NCBI GenBank assembly: GCA_019973155.2
Contig: BPQB01000002.1
Span: forward strand, 186,001-250,000
DNA: 64,000 bases
Reading direction: 5' to 3'
Source: Phanerochaete sordida
Taxonomy: Eukaryota; Basidiomycota; Agaricomycetes; Polyporales; Phanerochaetaceae
Shown: piece after piece, positions 9,644 through 20,905 of the stretch
Position numbering within the stretch: the stretch's first letter is position 1
Layout: the number at the start of each line of letters is the position of its first letter
Program-made: the position numbers and the translations under genes
Notes under the pieces: model-generated
What the model saw: only the letters and a program-made list of their open reading frames with translations
What the model was told of the DNA's origin: nothing
Database searches by the model: none

Positions 9644-9870
9644 TCTGCGCCCTCAGCATCCGTGCATCCCCGAGGACTCGACGCCCGCGCCGTTCAAGTC
9701 TTCGAGGGCTGCTCTGCGTCTGCGCGCTGACGAGCAGCGTGAGCTCGTGCAGTCCGCGTGCTCGAGACCTGTGCCGTCTGCGCCCACGGCATTCGTGCGT
9801 CTCCAAAGGCTCTGCGCCCGCACCGTTCGACTCTTCGAGGGCCGCTCTGCGTCGGCGCGTGTACGGCCTC
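9644..9870. repeat. Diverged tandem repeat, period 133 bp
   Basis: A unit starting TCTGCGCCC at 9644 recurs at 9777. About 86 bases align without gaps, including CGTTCAAGTCTTCGAGGGC against CGTTCGACTCTTCGAGGGC and CTCTGCGTC. The second copy fades after about 9865. Confidence 0.7.
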
Positions 9871-10222
9871 CCTGAGACGCGAGGTTCCAAGAGAGAGCGA
9901 CGTCGTGGCCATACCTGCCACCGGTCGTAGTAGATGTCAGGCAAAGATTCTTGAGAAGCATTGTCAGCGATGTAAGAACACACAAAAGGGGAGGAACCGA
10001 GCTTAGTACAAGGTTCCGTACTCTCTCAGCCCGCTTGCCATGGTGGGTCGCTTGTGCGTTGCTCCTGCTGGTTCAAGATGGCATCAATCCATCAAGATGT
10101 CCGGCGCCACAAAGCCTTTGAGTTCAACAGATCCTGCTGCTCGCTCTCAGAGCCAGGTTGCAGCTCGCACATTTGATAAATCACAGGATGTAATGAAAGG
10201 TTGGCACTGAATACAAATTGTA
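9871..10222. other. 3' flank of the Plavaka transposase gene
   Basis: The element's left end should lie here or further left. I could not find a terminal inverted repeat matching the right flank (13877-14290). Confidence 0.4.
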
Positions 10223-13200
10223 CTACTCCTTCCTGAAGACTGACTTCATCCGTATAAACATATCTGAGTCAAGAGTATCCACTGCGAAGTAATGTGATGT
10301 GCGGCTCGCATCTTTGTACAGGACTGCACCTCGAATGAGAGATATCAGCGGTATGATCCGACACTTGTCTCTTGTCTTCATGAGATAGGGATAGAGGCCA
10401 AGGTCTCGATCCATATCCCGACGCTTCTCCTCGGTAGTGGGTTGTATGAGCAACATTGGCTCTCGCTCTCCGCTGTCGAGTTGAACGACGAAAGGAAAGA
10501 CGAGTTGAGCGAGTGCGGTAGTGTTTTCGAAGTCGTGGAACATGATACTGTCATAGCGTGGCTCGTTGTAGAATGACGGTGAGCAACGCAGCAAGTCTTT
10601 CGCTGCCCTCCAGGTGATGACGGACTCGTAATCAACTTCGACGAGTCGACATTCGACGATCTAAATAACAACGGTCAGCGGACTGCTATAAAATAATCTG
10701 GCCTCTTACAGATAAAGCATCCGCGTCTAGTGCGGGAACTACCGCTGATCCTCTGCCGGTGTAGATTGCCTTCAGAGTGCGCAGCAACCTGGCTCTGAAA
10801 TTCTTGAATGCTTCATCGGGTCTTGCTTCCAGGCTGCGACAGCTGACGGGCTTCTCCCTTGCACCAAGATATCGAGAATCAAACTGGAATAGCTCTCTTG
10901 TCGAGGGTGACACAAACATCTTGCTATCTTCGAACTCCTTGAGGATCTCTGCCCAATCGTCTAGTCGATGACGAATTGCGGAGGAGCAGAGGAACAGATG
11001 GTCAATCTTAGTGACCTGTGTAGAAATCAGCATAGGTGCAGCTGCATCGAAGCAGTGAGAGTACTTGATCGAATATATTCTTATTGTTAGATCGTCGCAC
11101 AACCCACTTCCGTATGGGTCCGTGAACCTTTTCGGAGAGCCTTGTGCTCATATGCTGGATTACCCCCTTGGCTTTGATGTCTGGCACGCCGTGCTTCTGG
11201 GCATGCATCTTGGGAAAGTCCCAGGATTTGGCCTTCTCCTTATCAGGGCGAAGGTTATCGTATAGGTCACGGAAGCTCTAGAAAAATGTTAGACAGAGAA
11301 TTTAAAACAATTATTGAATCTACCTCCAGTGCGTCACCAAAATTGACGATTGCCTGGTCCAGCTTCTGAAGCGTGTCTTCTGTTTGCACCTCAAGACCAA
11401 GGTACATATCACACTCGATGTACTTGCGAATGAGCCCGAGAAGCATGTACCCGGCCGTACTCTGGTCCACGTTCATCGCATTGCATGCAGCGAAGACCAG
11501 AATCTATAGCGCATCAGAGATTGGAGATGATGTGAATATTTTTGAGAAGCACCTTCGAAAGATCCTGATACTTCGAACCGTCGGTAAAATCAACCAGCAG
11601 AATGCCGCCACTGAAGTGGTGCAAACCACGCCATCGTGGCATGGCCATGGCTCTACACACAATTCAGTTTAATTTAATTCAACACAAAAATCTAGGAATT
11701 ACCCATCGTCAATCATCGCTCGCCAGACACGTTGAAAGCCTGTATGGTTCGCGATCTGCTTGAACAGAACCCACAAATGCTTTCCAAATAGCCCAATATG
11801 GTATGAATGGAGACGGTCGAGTGAGAGAGCTCTATGGATGCATGTGTTGGCAATTCTCCAGAAGACGTTCTTTCAGCGATGACATTAGTCATAAAAGCCT
11901 GCCGTACGACATTAACACTTACAGGGACGGCACGCAAGCCCTGGGCCTTTAGCACGTCTTCTTGATGGCCTTTGCCTCTATACTGACCGCCAACTAGTTT
12001 CGCTGATTCCTCCGATGTACGCTGAGGCCATTCGCCACGCAGGTCTGATAGCTCGTCATCTGGAACAAGGCAGATTGGACAGGGACACTTTCCCTGCGTC
12101 CCTCGTATCAGAGCCATTACACATCTATGATACGCAATATTAGCGAAATAAAATACGAGCACATCCGAGCCCACTTACTGTTCTTCATAATCCGCAGACA
12201 GAATGTGGATAAACGGGAAGAGGTTTCGAATCTTCTTATCTCCGCAGACAATGGAGACACCCGTCTGGGACTTCGTCTCGATACTCTGCAAGATGAATGA
12301 CATCGCAGTATGCCAGACTTCGTTCTTATGGTTGACCCAGGACGTCTTCTTATGGTGCTTTGGGTGATCTTTGACCTATAGAGCAGGCTGAGATGCACGA
12401 ATCACGACCAAGATAGAATAGATATACCAGAGGCAAAAAGCCCACGACTCGGCCGCCGCCAAAGCCAGTGCCGTTTCGAACATCGTCACTGAGATTTGCA
12501 ATCCGAGCAACTACAGGATAGCCTTGCTGTGTCCCGAAGCTGGAGATTTTGGACTTATCAGCAAAGAGAATGATACCGAACGGCTTCCCATCCATATGGC
12601 CATCATCCTGCAATGTTGTCTGCCATAGAATATTTAATTCATAATTCTGCGCAACAGAAATGGCGAGTTATTACCTGTACCTCCCACATCTTGTCTGCGG
12701 TGGAAGGATCCTCCCAGTACGGCATCCATTCTTCCAAGTTTTCGTCCCACTTTGACATCTTCTGTGCGTCCCACTGCCATTTCGACGCGAGAGACGGCTC
12801 CTTGACTACCGTCTCGATCCATGACCACATGTCACGGACATAAACGTCGTATTCCTGTGGCTTGCCCTGATAGTTGACGTTGAAGGTATGCTTTACAAAC
12901 TAATATACATGTTACTAATTTAATATATGCGGCCCAATGGCCGCGGACGGCGACGCGATCGGCGTACCGGCGGGTGGTACAGCGCTGCTTTGTCCCATGC
13001 AGCGTCGACGTCGGCGGACGTCTCAAAGGTCACCTTCGAGGCGCCAGTCTTCCCAGCCTGGATAAAGCTGAGGAGGCGGTCGACCTGAGGCTTCTTCAAG
13101 CCGGCGTCGAGCGCGATCTCCGCGAACTGGTAGTCCTCCAGTGAGTTGAAGGGCGCAAAGGCCTTATCGTCGCCCTCTGCTGGAGGGCGTGCTGGGTACT

Positions 13201-13876
13201 CGCGCTGGTAGTCTCCGAACGCCGAGATCTTTGTGCCGCGGCCACTTGCAGGATGATACTCGACGCGAATATCATCCTTCTCAGGCACTCTGGGCACAGC
13301 AGGCGCGGGGTTGGCAGGCGGAGGGTCGGCAGGAGCGGCAGGGGTGGCAGGGGGTGGTGCAGGAGGGGCCTCGCCGTCTTCCTCGGCGGCGATTGGCGTG
13401 GGAAGCTGCGGCGCAAGCCAAGATGACGGGAGGACTTGCACCAGAGGCAGGTCCTCGTCGGGGTCTGGATCCGCCGCTGTGTCTGGCGGCGGACTCGGGG
13501 CTTGTTCTTCGGGGCCTGGGTCTATCGGCTGCGTCAGATGTGACGTCCGGATGGCGACGACGCGAGGGCTCACCTGGGATTGGCGCGTCGAATTGATCTT
13601 CTGCGGCATCCGTGGTTTGCGACACTTTACGCCGTTCTTGCATCCAGGCGTGTGAGCACTGAGCAATGAATGAGAAGGTAACTACTCACTATTCTTCCGC
13701 TTGGCCTCCCTCCGCGCAATCCTCTGCAACGCGATGCGATCCTGCTCCTGGTCCTCATGCTCCTTGCGGCAGCTAGCCACATGCCGCGGCAAACCAGCTG
13801 GGTCGAACCAGCCGCCGCAAAAGTCGCATGGCTCCTTCTCAGCAGTAGCTGCCCGACGTCGAGATCCACTCGCCAT
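10223..13876 (-). CDS. Plavaka-type transposase (CACTA-like DNA transposon)
   Basis: A many-exon gene. The first four exons resolve as 13876-13690, 13636-13574, 13515-12968 and one starting near 12902. The N-terminus has a C2HC zinc finger (CDFC...H-VASC) that would bind element ends, then a Pro/Ala/Asp-rich linker. Next come EYDVYVRDMWSWIE, IILFADKSKISSFGTQQGYP, GTGFGGGRVVGFLP, LFPFIHILSADYEEQCVMAL and CPCPICLVPDDE, all typical of Plavaka transposases, including the likely catalytic aspartates and a CxCxxC cluster. Later exons (DQSTAGYMLLGLIRKYIE, KMHAQKHGVPDIKAKGV) also match. The end is YFAVDTLDSDMFIRMKS near 10230. Every expected block is readable with plausible introns, so it may encode a full transposase. 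It cuts and pastes DNA in the nucleus. Terminal repeats were not located. Confidence 0.85.
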
Positions 13877-14290
13877 GGCTGCGGGAGAACACGGATATGC
13901 GACCGTGAGAGGCAGCAGAACAGGTGGAGGTCAGCCAGGGCTGCGGCGAGTGTGAGAAAGCGCACACGTACCTGTAAGGAGCCAGGAGTATCGGGATAGC
14001 ACCTAGTATGTAGGTGAAGGTCGTAGAAGAGTTGCTGGATGAGGGGGAAACCCGGTGGGAGCAGGATGAAGGACGTACGCGGTGTTCGAAGCATCCTCGC
14101 GGGAGCCTTGTCTCTTGAGCGCCTCACGATGCGCCGCGGGATCTCCATTGGCTCGAGATAACGACGTGAGATCTGGCTGAGGCACCTCATGATCTCGCGA
14201 GGTTCTCATGATGCCATCAGGGGGATTCCCGGACAGGCGCCGGGACGAATCGAGGCCGAAATCTCATGAGGCGCTTTTCAGACTTCTGAC
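13877..14290. other. Intergenic between Plavaka gene and F-box-like gene
   Basis: Promoters of two divergent genes. Two direct copies of CTCATGAT lie at 14185-14210. No gene is visible. Confidence 0.4.
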
Positions 14291-15593
14291 ATGCCAGACA
14301 CATCGTCAATGGCTTGCAGTCTCCCCCGGATTCCTACAGACATCCTCGAGAACGTGGCAGCGCTCGTCATCGCCGAGTATCTCGACGACGTCTTACTTGG
14401 TCCGCTGGCATTACCTAAGATGGAACTGGTGGATGAAAGCCATATCGAGGTGCGTGATTTAATGTCGCAAAATATGCGCGTTGCTCATCGCGGTCGAAGG
14501 ATCCCGCCGCGTCGCGTCACAACCCTGTCGAAGCGCTACTCGTCGCTTCGTTTGAGCTACGCCACGCCACGCTTTATGTGTTATCCAAAGCCTTTGTCGT
14601 GAGACTTGATCCTACAGGTCTTGGTCGGTGAGTTTTAAATGAACACCGCGAGAATCTCTGTCTCCTGCTAATCTGTCCCGTCTTCCGCACCCTCAGGCTA
14701 GACACGAAGCCCTGGACGAAGATCATGGCTTTACGCCGCGTACTTTCAGCAGTCACTGGAGTACGTGATATGGCTATCGGGAGGTCCTACATCAACGATG
14801 GAAACGACGACGACCCACCAGTGCTATTTCTGTACCTGATGATCAAGGGCATGGATACTGCACTGCCGCCAACGTTGCTTTGCAGCGAACTCGTTGCTAC
14901 TGGTCATCAGCACCCCGCGGCTGCTAGTTTGGTGCGCAACCTCCTCGAAGGCGTACAATTATACGATATGTGGAGGACAGTTTATCTGCCCGCGTACCAT
15001 GCATGTCTTCCAGCTTTCCAGGCCACTGCTGGAGCTCGCGTCAGCAAAACGCTGATGAGCGTGACTGTGGGTGAGTAAAGCAGGATTTCATGCTGTGAAA
15101 GATTGCAGCTGAGGGCGAACAGCGACAGTATACTCTACACACCAATATACGCTCGAAGGCATGCTGGTAGTGATCGACAGCGTAGGACTCACTCTGCGTG
15201 AGGACAACTCTGTACGATGATATTGCTGCCTCCGAATCTGACGCGTTGCTGACGATATGCCAGTATGGGCTTCAGGCGTTTCAGAAGCATATGCATGATA
15301 TCAAGAACGAGGATCAGGATGCGGTTCGTTGCTGGGGTCCCGACTTGGACCGCGCCATCGGAAAGCACAGGGTATGTTGTGCGTATATGGCGGTACTTGT
15401 CTGACTCCTCTGGGGCGAGTAGTTTAGAGCCTGGAACACTACCTTGCAAAGCATTGCCCAGATGCGCCTGGACGACAGCCGCTTCGATAACGTCCGCGAC
15501 ACCGCTCAAAACCTGCTGGCGTCGTTCCAAGCGCGCCTTTCCGCTCTGCTCTCCCTCGGTACTGCGCCGGCTGCCATCGACCTCCCTCTTTGA
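14291..15593 (+). CDS. F-box-like protein, six exons, 342 aa
   Basis: Exons: 14291-14449, 14500-14627, 14697-15070, 15123-15211, 15264-15371 and 15423-15593. Every splice junction has a GT..AG pair and keeps the frame. The N-terminus (SLPRIPTDILENVAALVI) looks like the first half of an F-box, followed by helical segments such as EALLVASFELRHATLYVL. The remainder has no motif I recognise. It may be an adaptor protein of a mushroom-expanded F-box-type family, but the match rests on the first 30 residues. The gene lies directly beside the Plavaka element and appears undamaged. Confidence 0.6.
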
Positions 15594-16099
15594 CATCCGC
15601 TGCATAAACCTTGCATATCCGCACGACCTATCAACGCTGCATGTTCGCTCCGCCATACTGCAAATTGCCTCTGCCGCCATCTCTTCTGCTTCGCTTCTCT
15701 GCACCGCCTTTCTATGCGACGGACATGTCTCGCCAACGATCCGGGTCCTAGCTCTGTGCCCATGCCGTTCTGCTGTTCTCGCTGTCCGTGTTATCGACCT
15801 CCTCGCGTTCCTGCTACTGTCCTGCTCTGCATGCCTCCGCTTCGCTTTCGTTCTCCGCAAAGTCGCTCCTGAACGTGTCCTCTGTGTCCCGGTTCGGTAC
15901 CATCCTCGCGCTTGCCCTGCCTGTTATACGACCTTCTCTCGCACCACGCCGTCTTCGCGCTCGGTCCAGTTGTAGTATTAAAATTGTATTCGTTACTCAA
16001 TGCCATCTACAGTGCCCTTGAGGCAACTACAACCTTCCTGAAAGCAAACAGAGCGATCGATATTCGGCGAACGTGACATCCAGCTGCCCCAAGAGTTTG

Positions 16100-16990
16100 T
16101 CCACCACGCTGTGTCGTCGCCCTAGCAGGGCACATAGACGGCCTACTCCTTGGGGAGCTATCGCATGTCACATCTATTCCTTTCTGCCAGACGGATGCTA
16201 GCGTCTGCTTCGCTTATCTCCTTCTATCGTGCTGTAACTGAAAGATCATTCCTGCAGCAGGAAATCACGAATGTCCAGACCTTGCGGACCCGCTGCTGGC
16301 TGCCTCGCGCTGGCTCTATTACATCTCACTCGACATTCTGCCAGCCGCACTCGATATTAAGCTGGATGTATGCGCATACGTTGGAAGTCCGAGGTATGTG
16401 TATATCTACCGTCGCTGCCCGCGAGTCATGCTCTGACGGGCTTGGTATTTGCACAGGTTGACCATGATCCCTTGACTTGTGTTATGCCATTGAAGCACGA
16501 GCGGAAAATGGCAATCGTCTTGTAGACCTGGCCACAAGCGACATTTTCCCGCTTTCCGTGTCCTGCCGTAATGCCCTCGATATGCGCCATAGGCTCGCTG
16601 TACTCCGACGACTGCCTCCTTCGTCCGCCGCAAATGCAGGTGTTGCAAACCTCGCAACAATCCTTGACATTCCTTGCGGTACACTTTCGGACTATGCTGG
16701 GCCGTTTTGGACTGCGTGCTCCCTGCACCTACAATATGGTCTTCCGCTTGCACACTATATCTGCGGTGAGTTAGATCCGTCACAGCTGGTGATAATTCTC
16801 CTAAATATCACTTTCAATACAGCGACTGTTCAACTTCTACATGAAGTATTTGCTCGCGCCTATAGGAATCATTGCCCCCTCCCCCTCTGCTACGACGGCT
16901 GAGATTACGTCCTCGAGCAGCGCGGGCAGGAGAAATATGAACACAACTTGTTCAACTTGGTCTCGGAGGATGCCACGAGTAGTTCCGCGC
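16100..16990 (+). other. Probable gene fragment or unresolved gene on the plus strand
   Basis: Several short stretches look coding. About 16260-16393 encodes DPLLAASRWLYYISLDILPA and ends at a GTATGTG donor. About 16590-16768 encodes SLYSDDCLLRPPQMQVL and ends at a GTGAGT donor, with a plausible acceptor at 16822. I could not join them into one frame without stops, and the last piece would run into the 3' end of TPS1 on the other strand. It is either a decayed gene or one whose introns I mis-set. No family was recognised. Confidence 0.35.
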
Positions 16991-18162
16991 TTAGATCTCT
17001 CGTTCCCTCTGCGGAGAGAGCTCAACGACTAGGGTCTCGCGGACCTTGACGTTATTCTTGCCAAAATAGCGGCGTGTGCCGAAGCTCCACTCCAGGTTTC
17101 CCGCCACCCAGGCCTCCATCGCCATAATGTGATTCCTGCGCGGACGTCAGCGTCAGTTCGTCTAACAGGCCAGCCAAGACTTACGCGGTGATCTCGTCGA
17201 GCGCCTTGCCGAAGGATGGGAGGCGCGCCTTGGCGTCGTTGAACCGGTTAACGAGCTTCTGGAAGTGCACGCCGACGCGGTCCGACGCAGCCTGGAGGTC
17301 GATACCCTCTTCACGCTGGAGTACCGTCAGGATGTTGTTCGCAAGGTGGCCCATGGCCTGCTCCATGTCGTACGAGTAGACGTCCTGCGTCGCGCGTCAG
17401 AAAAGTGCACAGCGAGACGCAAGCGCATGACTCACGTTCGCCCAGCATACCATATCTACCGCGGCGAGATGCATTTCCATGTAGACGGGATGCTCGAAGA
17501 CCGCGTCGGGGAGGTCCATCCCGAGGAGATATCCGAACAGGCCGAATGCGTAGCGTACGGCGCTATTCTCGCGGCGGTGCGGCTCATACGCTGCGAGGTC
17601 GAGCACGACGCCCTGCTCGCGCAGCTCTGCCTCGCGCGCGAAGCCGAGCACGTAGCTCTCGGTGTGCTCGAGGAAGCGGCGCGCGGTAGCGGGCCCAGCG
17701 TATGGGAAGAAGCGCTGCTTGAAGCTGGGGGCGGCACGGTCAGCGAATGGGCAGCGATGACGAGAAGTGGACTCACTCTCTAGTCATCTGGCAAAGTACT
17801 GAGCCGTCGTCGAAGTTGTCGTCCTTAAGCGTGTTGAGGAAGCACATGCCCGTCGCGAGGGCGTCGGGGCCGCTCTGATCGTCGGTGATCTCGTCGATCG
17901 TGAAGAGGAGGTTGACGAAGTCGCATGCGGTGCGCAGGTGCTGCAGGCCGGCGTACGGGTACGCCCACGCACAAAGGAGCTCGCTGCCGCCCTCCTTGAA
18001 GAATTCGAGCCGCTTTCCGGTCAGAGGGTTGTAGCTGAGGTACCACTCTCTGGACGAAGCGGCGGCCTCGTCGTGGTGAACATTAAAGCGAGCCGTAAAC
18101 GTGCTGATGGAGTGCAGGTCTGGAAGGCGGTATGAGGGCGAAGAGGTATCAATGGGAAACAT
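16991..18162 (-). CDS. Sesquiterpene synthase TPS1 (class I terpene cyclase), 339 aa
   Basis: Exons: 18162-17777, 17724-17436, 17384-17185 and 17135-16991. The protein has the two metal-binding motifs of class I terpene synthases: DEITD (residues 90-94) and NDVYSYDME (225-233, NDxxSxxxE). Near the C-terminus it has NLEWSFGTRRYFG with the Arg-Tyr pair that contacts diphosphate. Such cytosolic enzymes ionise farnesyl diphosphate with three Mg ions and cyclise it. The sequence type is that of basidiomycete protoilludene-synthase-like enzymes, but the product cannot be read from sequence. Exon phases match TPS2 and TPS3. Of the three copies this has the canonical DExxD motif and looks fully intact. 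Confidence 0.9.
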
Positions 18163-18219
18163 GCTATGAGGTAGCAGTGAGTAGCGAAGGCTTTGAATGG
18201 ATAGAAAGGCACTCAGCGG

Positions 18220-18227
18220 CTTATATA
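18220..18227 (-). promoter_or_regulatory. TATA box of TPS1
   Basis: TATATAAG on the minus strand, about 58 bases upstream of the TPS1 start codon. TPS2 and TPS3 have TATA-like boxes at similar distances. Confidence 0.65.
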
Positions 18228-19922
18228 CCGTCTTCCCCTAGATTATAAAAATATCGAATTTAGCCGTTCTTTATCGTTGTCACTTTAAGATTCGCCGGTA
18301 CTCCAGCGACACCGATCTCTCGATGCGCTAGATCTCTTGGCTAAGGCTGCATTGGAGATTTGACGTCATGTTGAAGTTTCCTGTGAGACGCACAAGAAAG
18401 CTATTGCAGCCAGTGGCGGGGCATTTTCTGGATAAGGGAAAATCCTACACAAGGGTCCTCGCCAGATTAGCGTAGGAATGGCACCGGAACGTGCCTATGA
18501 CATATTTCCAGCGCTGACCTTGCTCTGCAGACCACACATGAGGAGCTGATCGTGTGGAAAATTGGTCAGCATCGAGCGCACATCCACAATAATGTCCAGC
18601 CATTCACCCAAGCGTGGAGTATAGAACAGCGCCACACCATGCTACAGCTTGTCATAGCTTCCGAAGTCGCTCGGGGCCTGAGTTAGAGATAGAGCCTGAC
18701 TATCGTGCAAGTCGTCGAAGCCATTCGAGCGCTACAAATCCGCCATGTGCACTCTGAATGCTCTGTCCTATGGATCGAGGTAGTCAGTTCCTTGCCCGTA
18801 AGATTTTAGGCGACAGAGTGTGCTACGCATCGATCTTCGCTGCATTGGCTCGGCGCGCTGGACAATCTTTGCTCTGTTGGCACGCCGAGGATGAACTGTG
18901 TTTATGAGTAAGAGACCCTACGCTAACGCCAAGTGGTGTGGGTCAATTCAAGCTGTTTCTGGATCTCTGAAGCAAGAAAAGGACTGTGCTGTCATTGCGG
19001 CCAGCCAATACCGGGTAGAACGTCATCGCGATGTGCTCAGTTCATGAGTACCCTGTGCTAGTGATTAGCCAAAGAACAGATAACGACGCTTTTAATCATA
19101 CAGAAATTATATGTTCTTCGGAACGAGACCGAGTAGGAGTACGGTGATCAGGTCCATGTTCGTAGTTTGCATGCATCGGGAGAGGACCGGATTGCGACCA
19201 TTCGGGTTAAGGTCAGCCGGTTGCAGCCGGGCGGCAGTTTCGCCGGCAGCGCTCAGCCTGCTTGTTGCTCTCGCTGAATCCATAGTCGTACGTTGTTATT
19301 TCTTGTATGACGGAAGACCTCAGCTAAAGTAATGAAGGCAGTGCGTGCCTCGACATCTACATCGGGGCCGTCTGAGTGTACCTAGCGAGCACCGACTCCG
19401 AAGATTTTACGAAAGGATACCCTCAGCACTTAAGAAAAGACATTTCCACACTCGCCCACGATCTGGGTTAAGCTGATGCTGTATCCTCTTAAACACTGCT
19501 CTGCGGTCTTTCTCATCTGTCTGCTGTCGACACAGTAGACTGAAGCTAGAATATGGGGTATCGACGTTCATCATATCTTGTGACTCATAGCACATTCGCT
19601 TACAAAGGTACCTACATTCGAACTGGTACCGTGAATACTTTATCTTGACTGAGGCGCCAGTCCGTCCATCTGCGAGCTTTTCGTAACGTAAGGATCAATA
19701 GAGCGTGCTCTACTGAGCCATTGCACAGCCGGATTGTACCAATTTCAGACACACTACGAAGCGTCAGGGAGGTTAGTACGCTACATTAGGCACGCTGGGT
19801 GTAGTGTCGGAGAACGCTGATGAGCACGCTTCCATCCAGGGACCGACACCAGGGCCGCGCCTAACCCAAACTCGGCGTTCGTCTGAGTGCTTGAGGAAGG
19901 CTGACTGACCTATTCCGAGCAG
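18228..19922. other. Intergenic, 1.7 kb
   Basis: No gene, RNA or repeat could be supported. The 5' exons of the decayed DUF6533 gene should lie at the right end but were not recognisable. Confidence 0.4.
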
Positions 19923-20658
19923 TTTCACTGGTTATTTTTATGCCACTGAGCATTGCGACAGATTCCCTAGTCGTTATCTTGACTTGGATCGAGTCTCATT
20001 GAGACCTATCGACAGTACCGGGAAGCTAGATCGTTGAACATACAATCCCCGCTTGCTAGGTGTCTTATGCATGACGGTATGTATTTATTGGGTGCGATGT
20101 GAGAATACCTTTACCGAAAATACATGAAAAAAGGGTCAATCTACTACCTGTGAGTTGCTTGAGGCATTGTGGTACGACCATAACCTATACAACGCCGTGA
20201 CATCGCTCTGATAGCCCTCAATTTTGCAACACTTGCTACGTCTAGCACGGTGGGTCTACCGAGCCACCAGTCGCAGGACGCATACTTACTGACACAGAGC
20301 TTGGCATCCGTAGTCGCGCCATTTTCGTACACGATAGTGAGGCGCCGTGGACTATTTTCTCGCGTTAGCAAAGGCCTAACACAGTTCTCAGCCTCAAATC
20401 CTGATCTATCGCTTCATAATGAACCTACGGCTGGCCAGCCACAGCAGAAAGACGACATCTGAGCTGGGCGGAGCTTCCAGACTCGACAGTGGCGCTGCAT
20501 CGATCATATTTGGCAATATGGGCGAGCCTCTGGAGTACGGGCCGCACGAAGATTACAGCGGAGGTCACGCCGAGGTCAACGAAGAGCCCGGAAGCGATCA
20601 TCATAGACTTGTGGATGAGAGAGCATGCGTGGATGCCGTCGTCGAGGTCGCGGTGTAG
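19923..20658 (+). pseudogene. Decayed DUF6533 membrane protein gene
   Basis: An exon starting at 19923 encodes SIATDSLVVILTWIE, the usual late transmembrane segment of DUF6533 proteins. ETYRQYREARSLNIQSPLA follows in a different frame. A stop (TGA at 20000-20002) falls between them, so a one-base frameshift has broken the gene. The C-terminal end is still readable as RFIMNLRLASH and GAASIIFGNMGEPLEYG up to 20658, matching the SRFxLxLR...GNMGAPL tail of the family. The N-terminal membrane segments were not found. DUF6533 proteins are multi-pass membrane proteins of unknown role, very numerous in Agaricomycetes. Confidence 0.65.
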
Positions 20659-20905
20659 AGGATTACGTAGCTGTTTTTAATTCCCATCTGAACGAGATAG
20701 GCCATTCAAAAGAACAAAAAACGGATTGCACACAGTATCACGCGAGAACAAACGTCTCTGAGGTCTAATAAATAATATGTAATTCCCCATTTTCCCTCCT
20801 CTTTTCTACAGTCTCTCCTCTCTCCTCTGCCTATTCCTGCATCCGTGACGATAACCAAAACCTATACTAACCTTGAGGTCGACACACGCCGACGACACCG
20901 AGCCT

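Noticed and set aside
8913..9875. 320-codon open frame on the plus strand
   Set aside because: Arginine-rich low complexity, overlapping equally long frames on the other strand, no domain, no splice signals; explained by GC-rich composition and repeats.
9871..14290. Terminal inverted repeats of the Plavaka element
   Set aside because: I compared both flanks by eye and found no convincing matching ends or CACTA motif.
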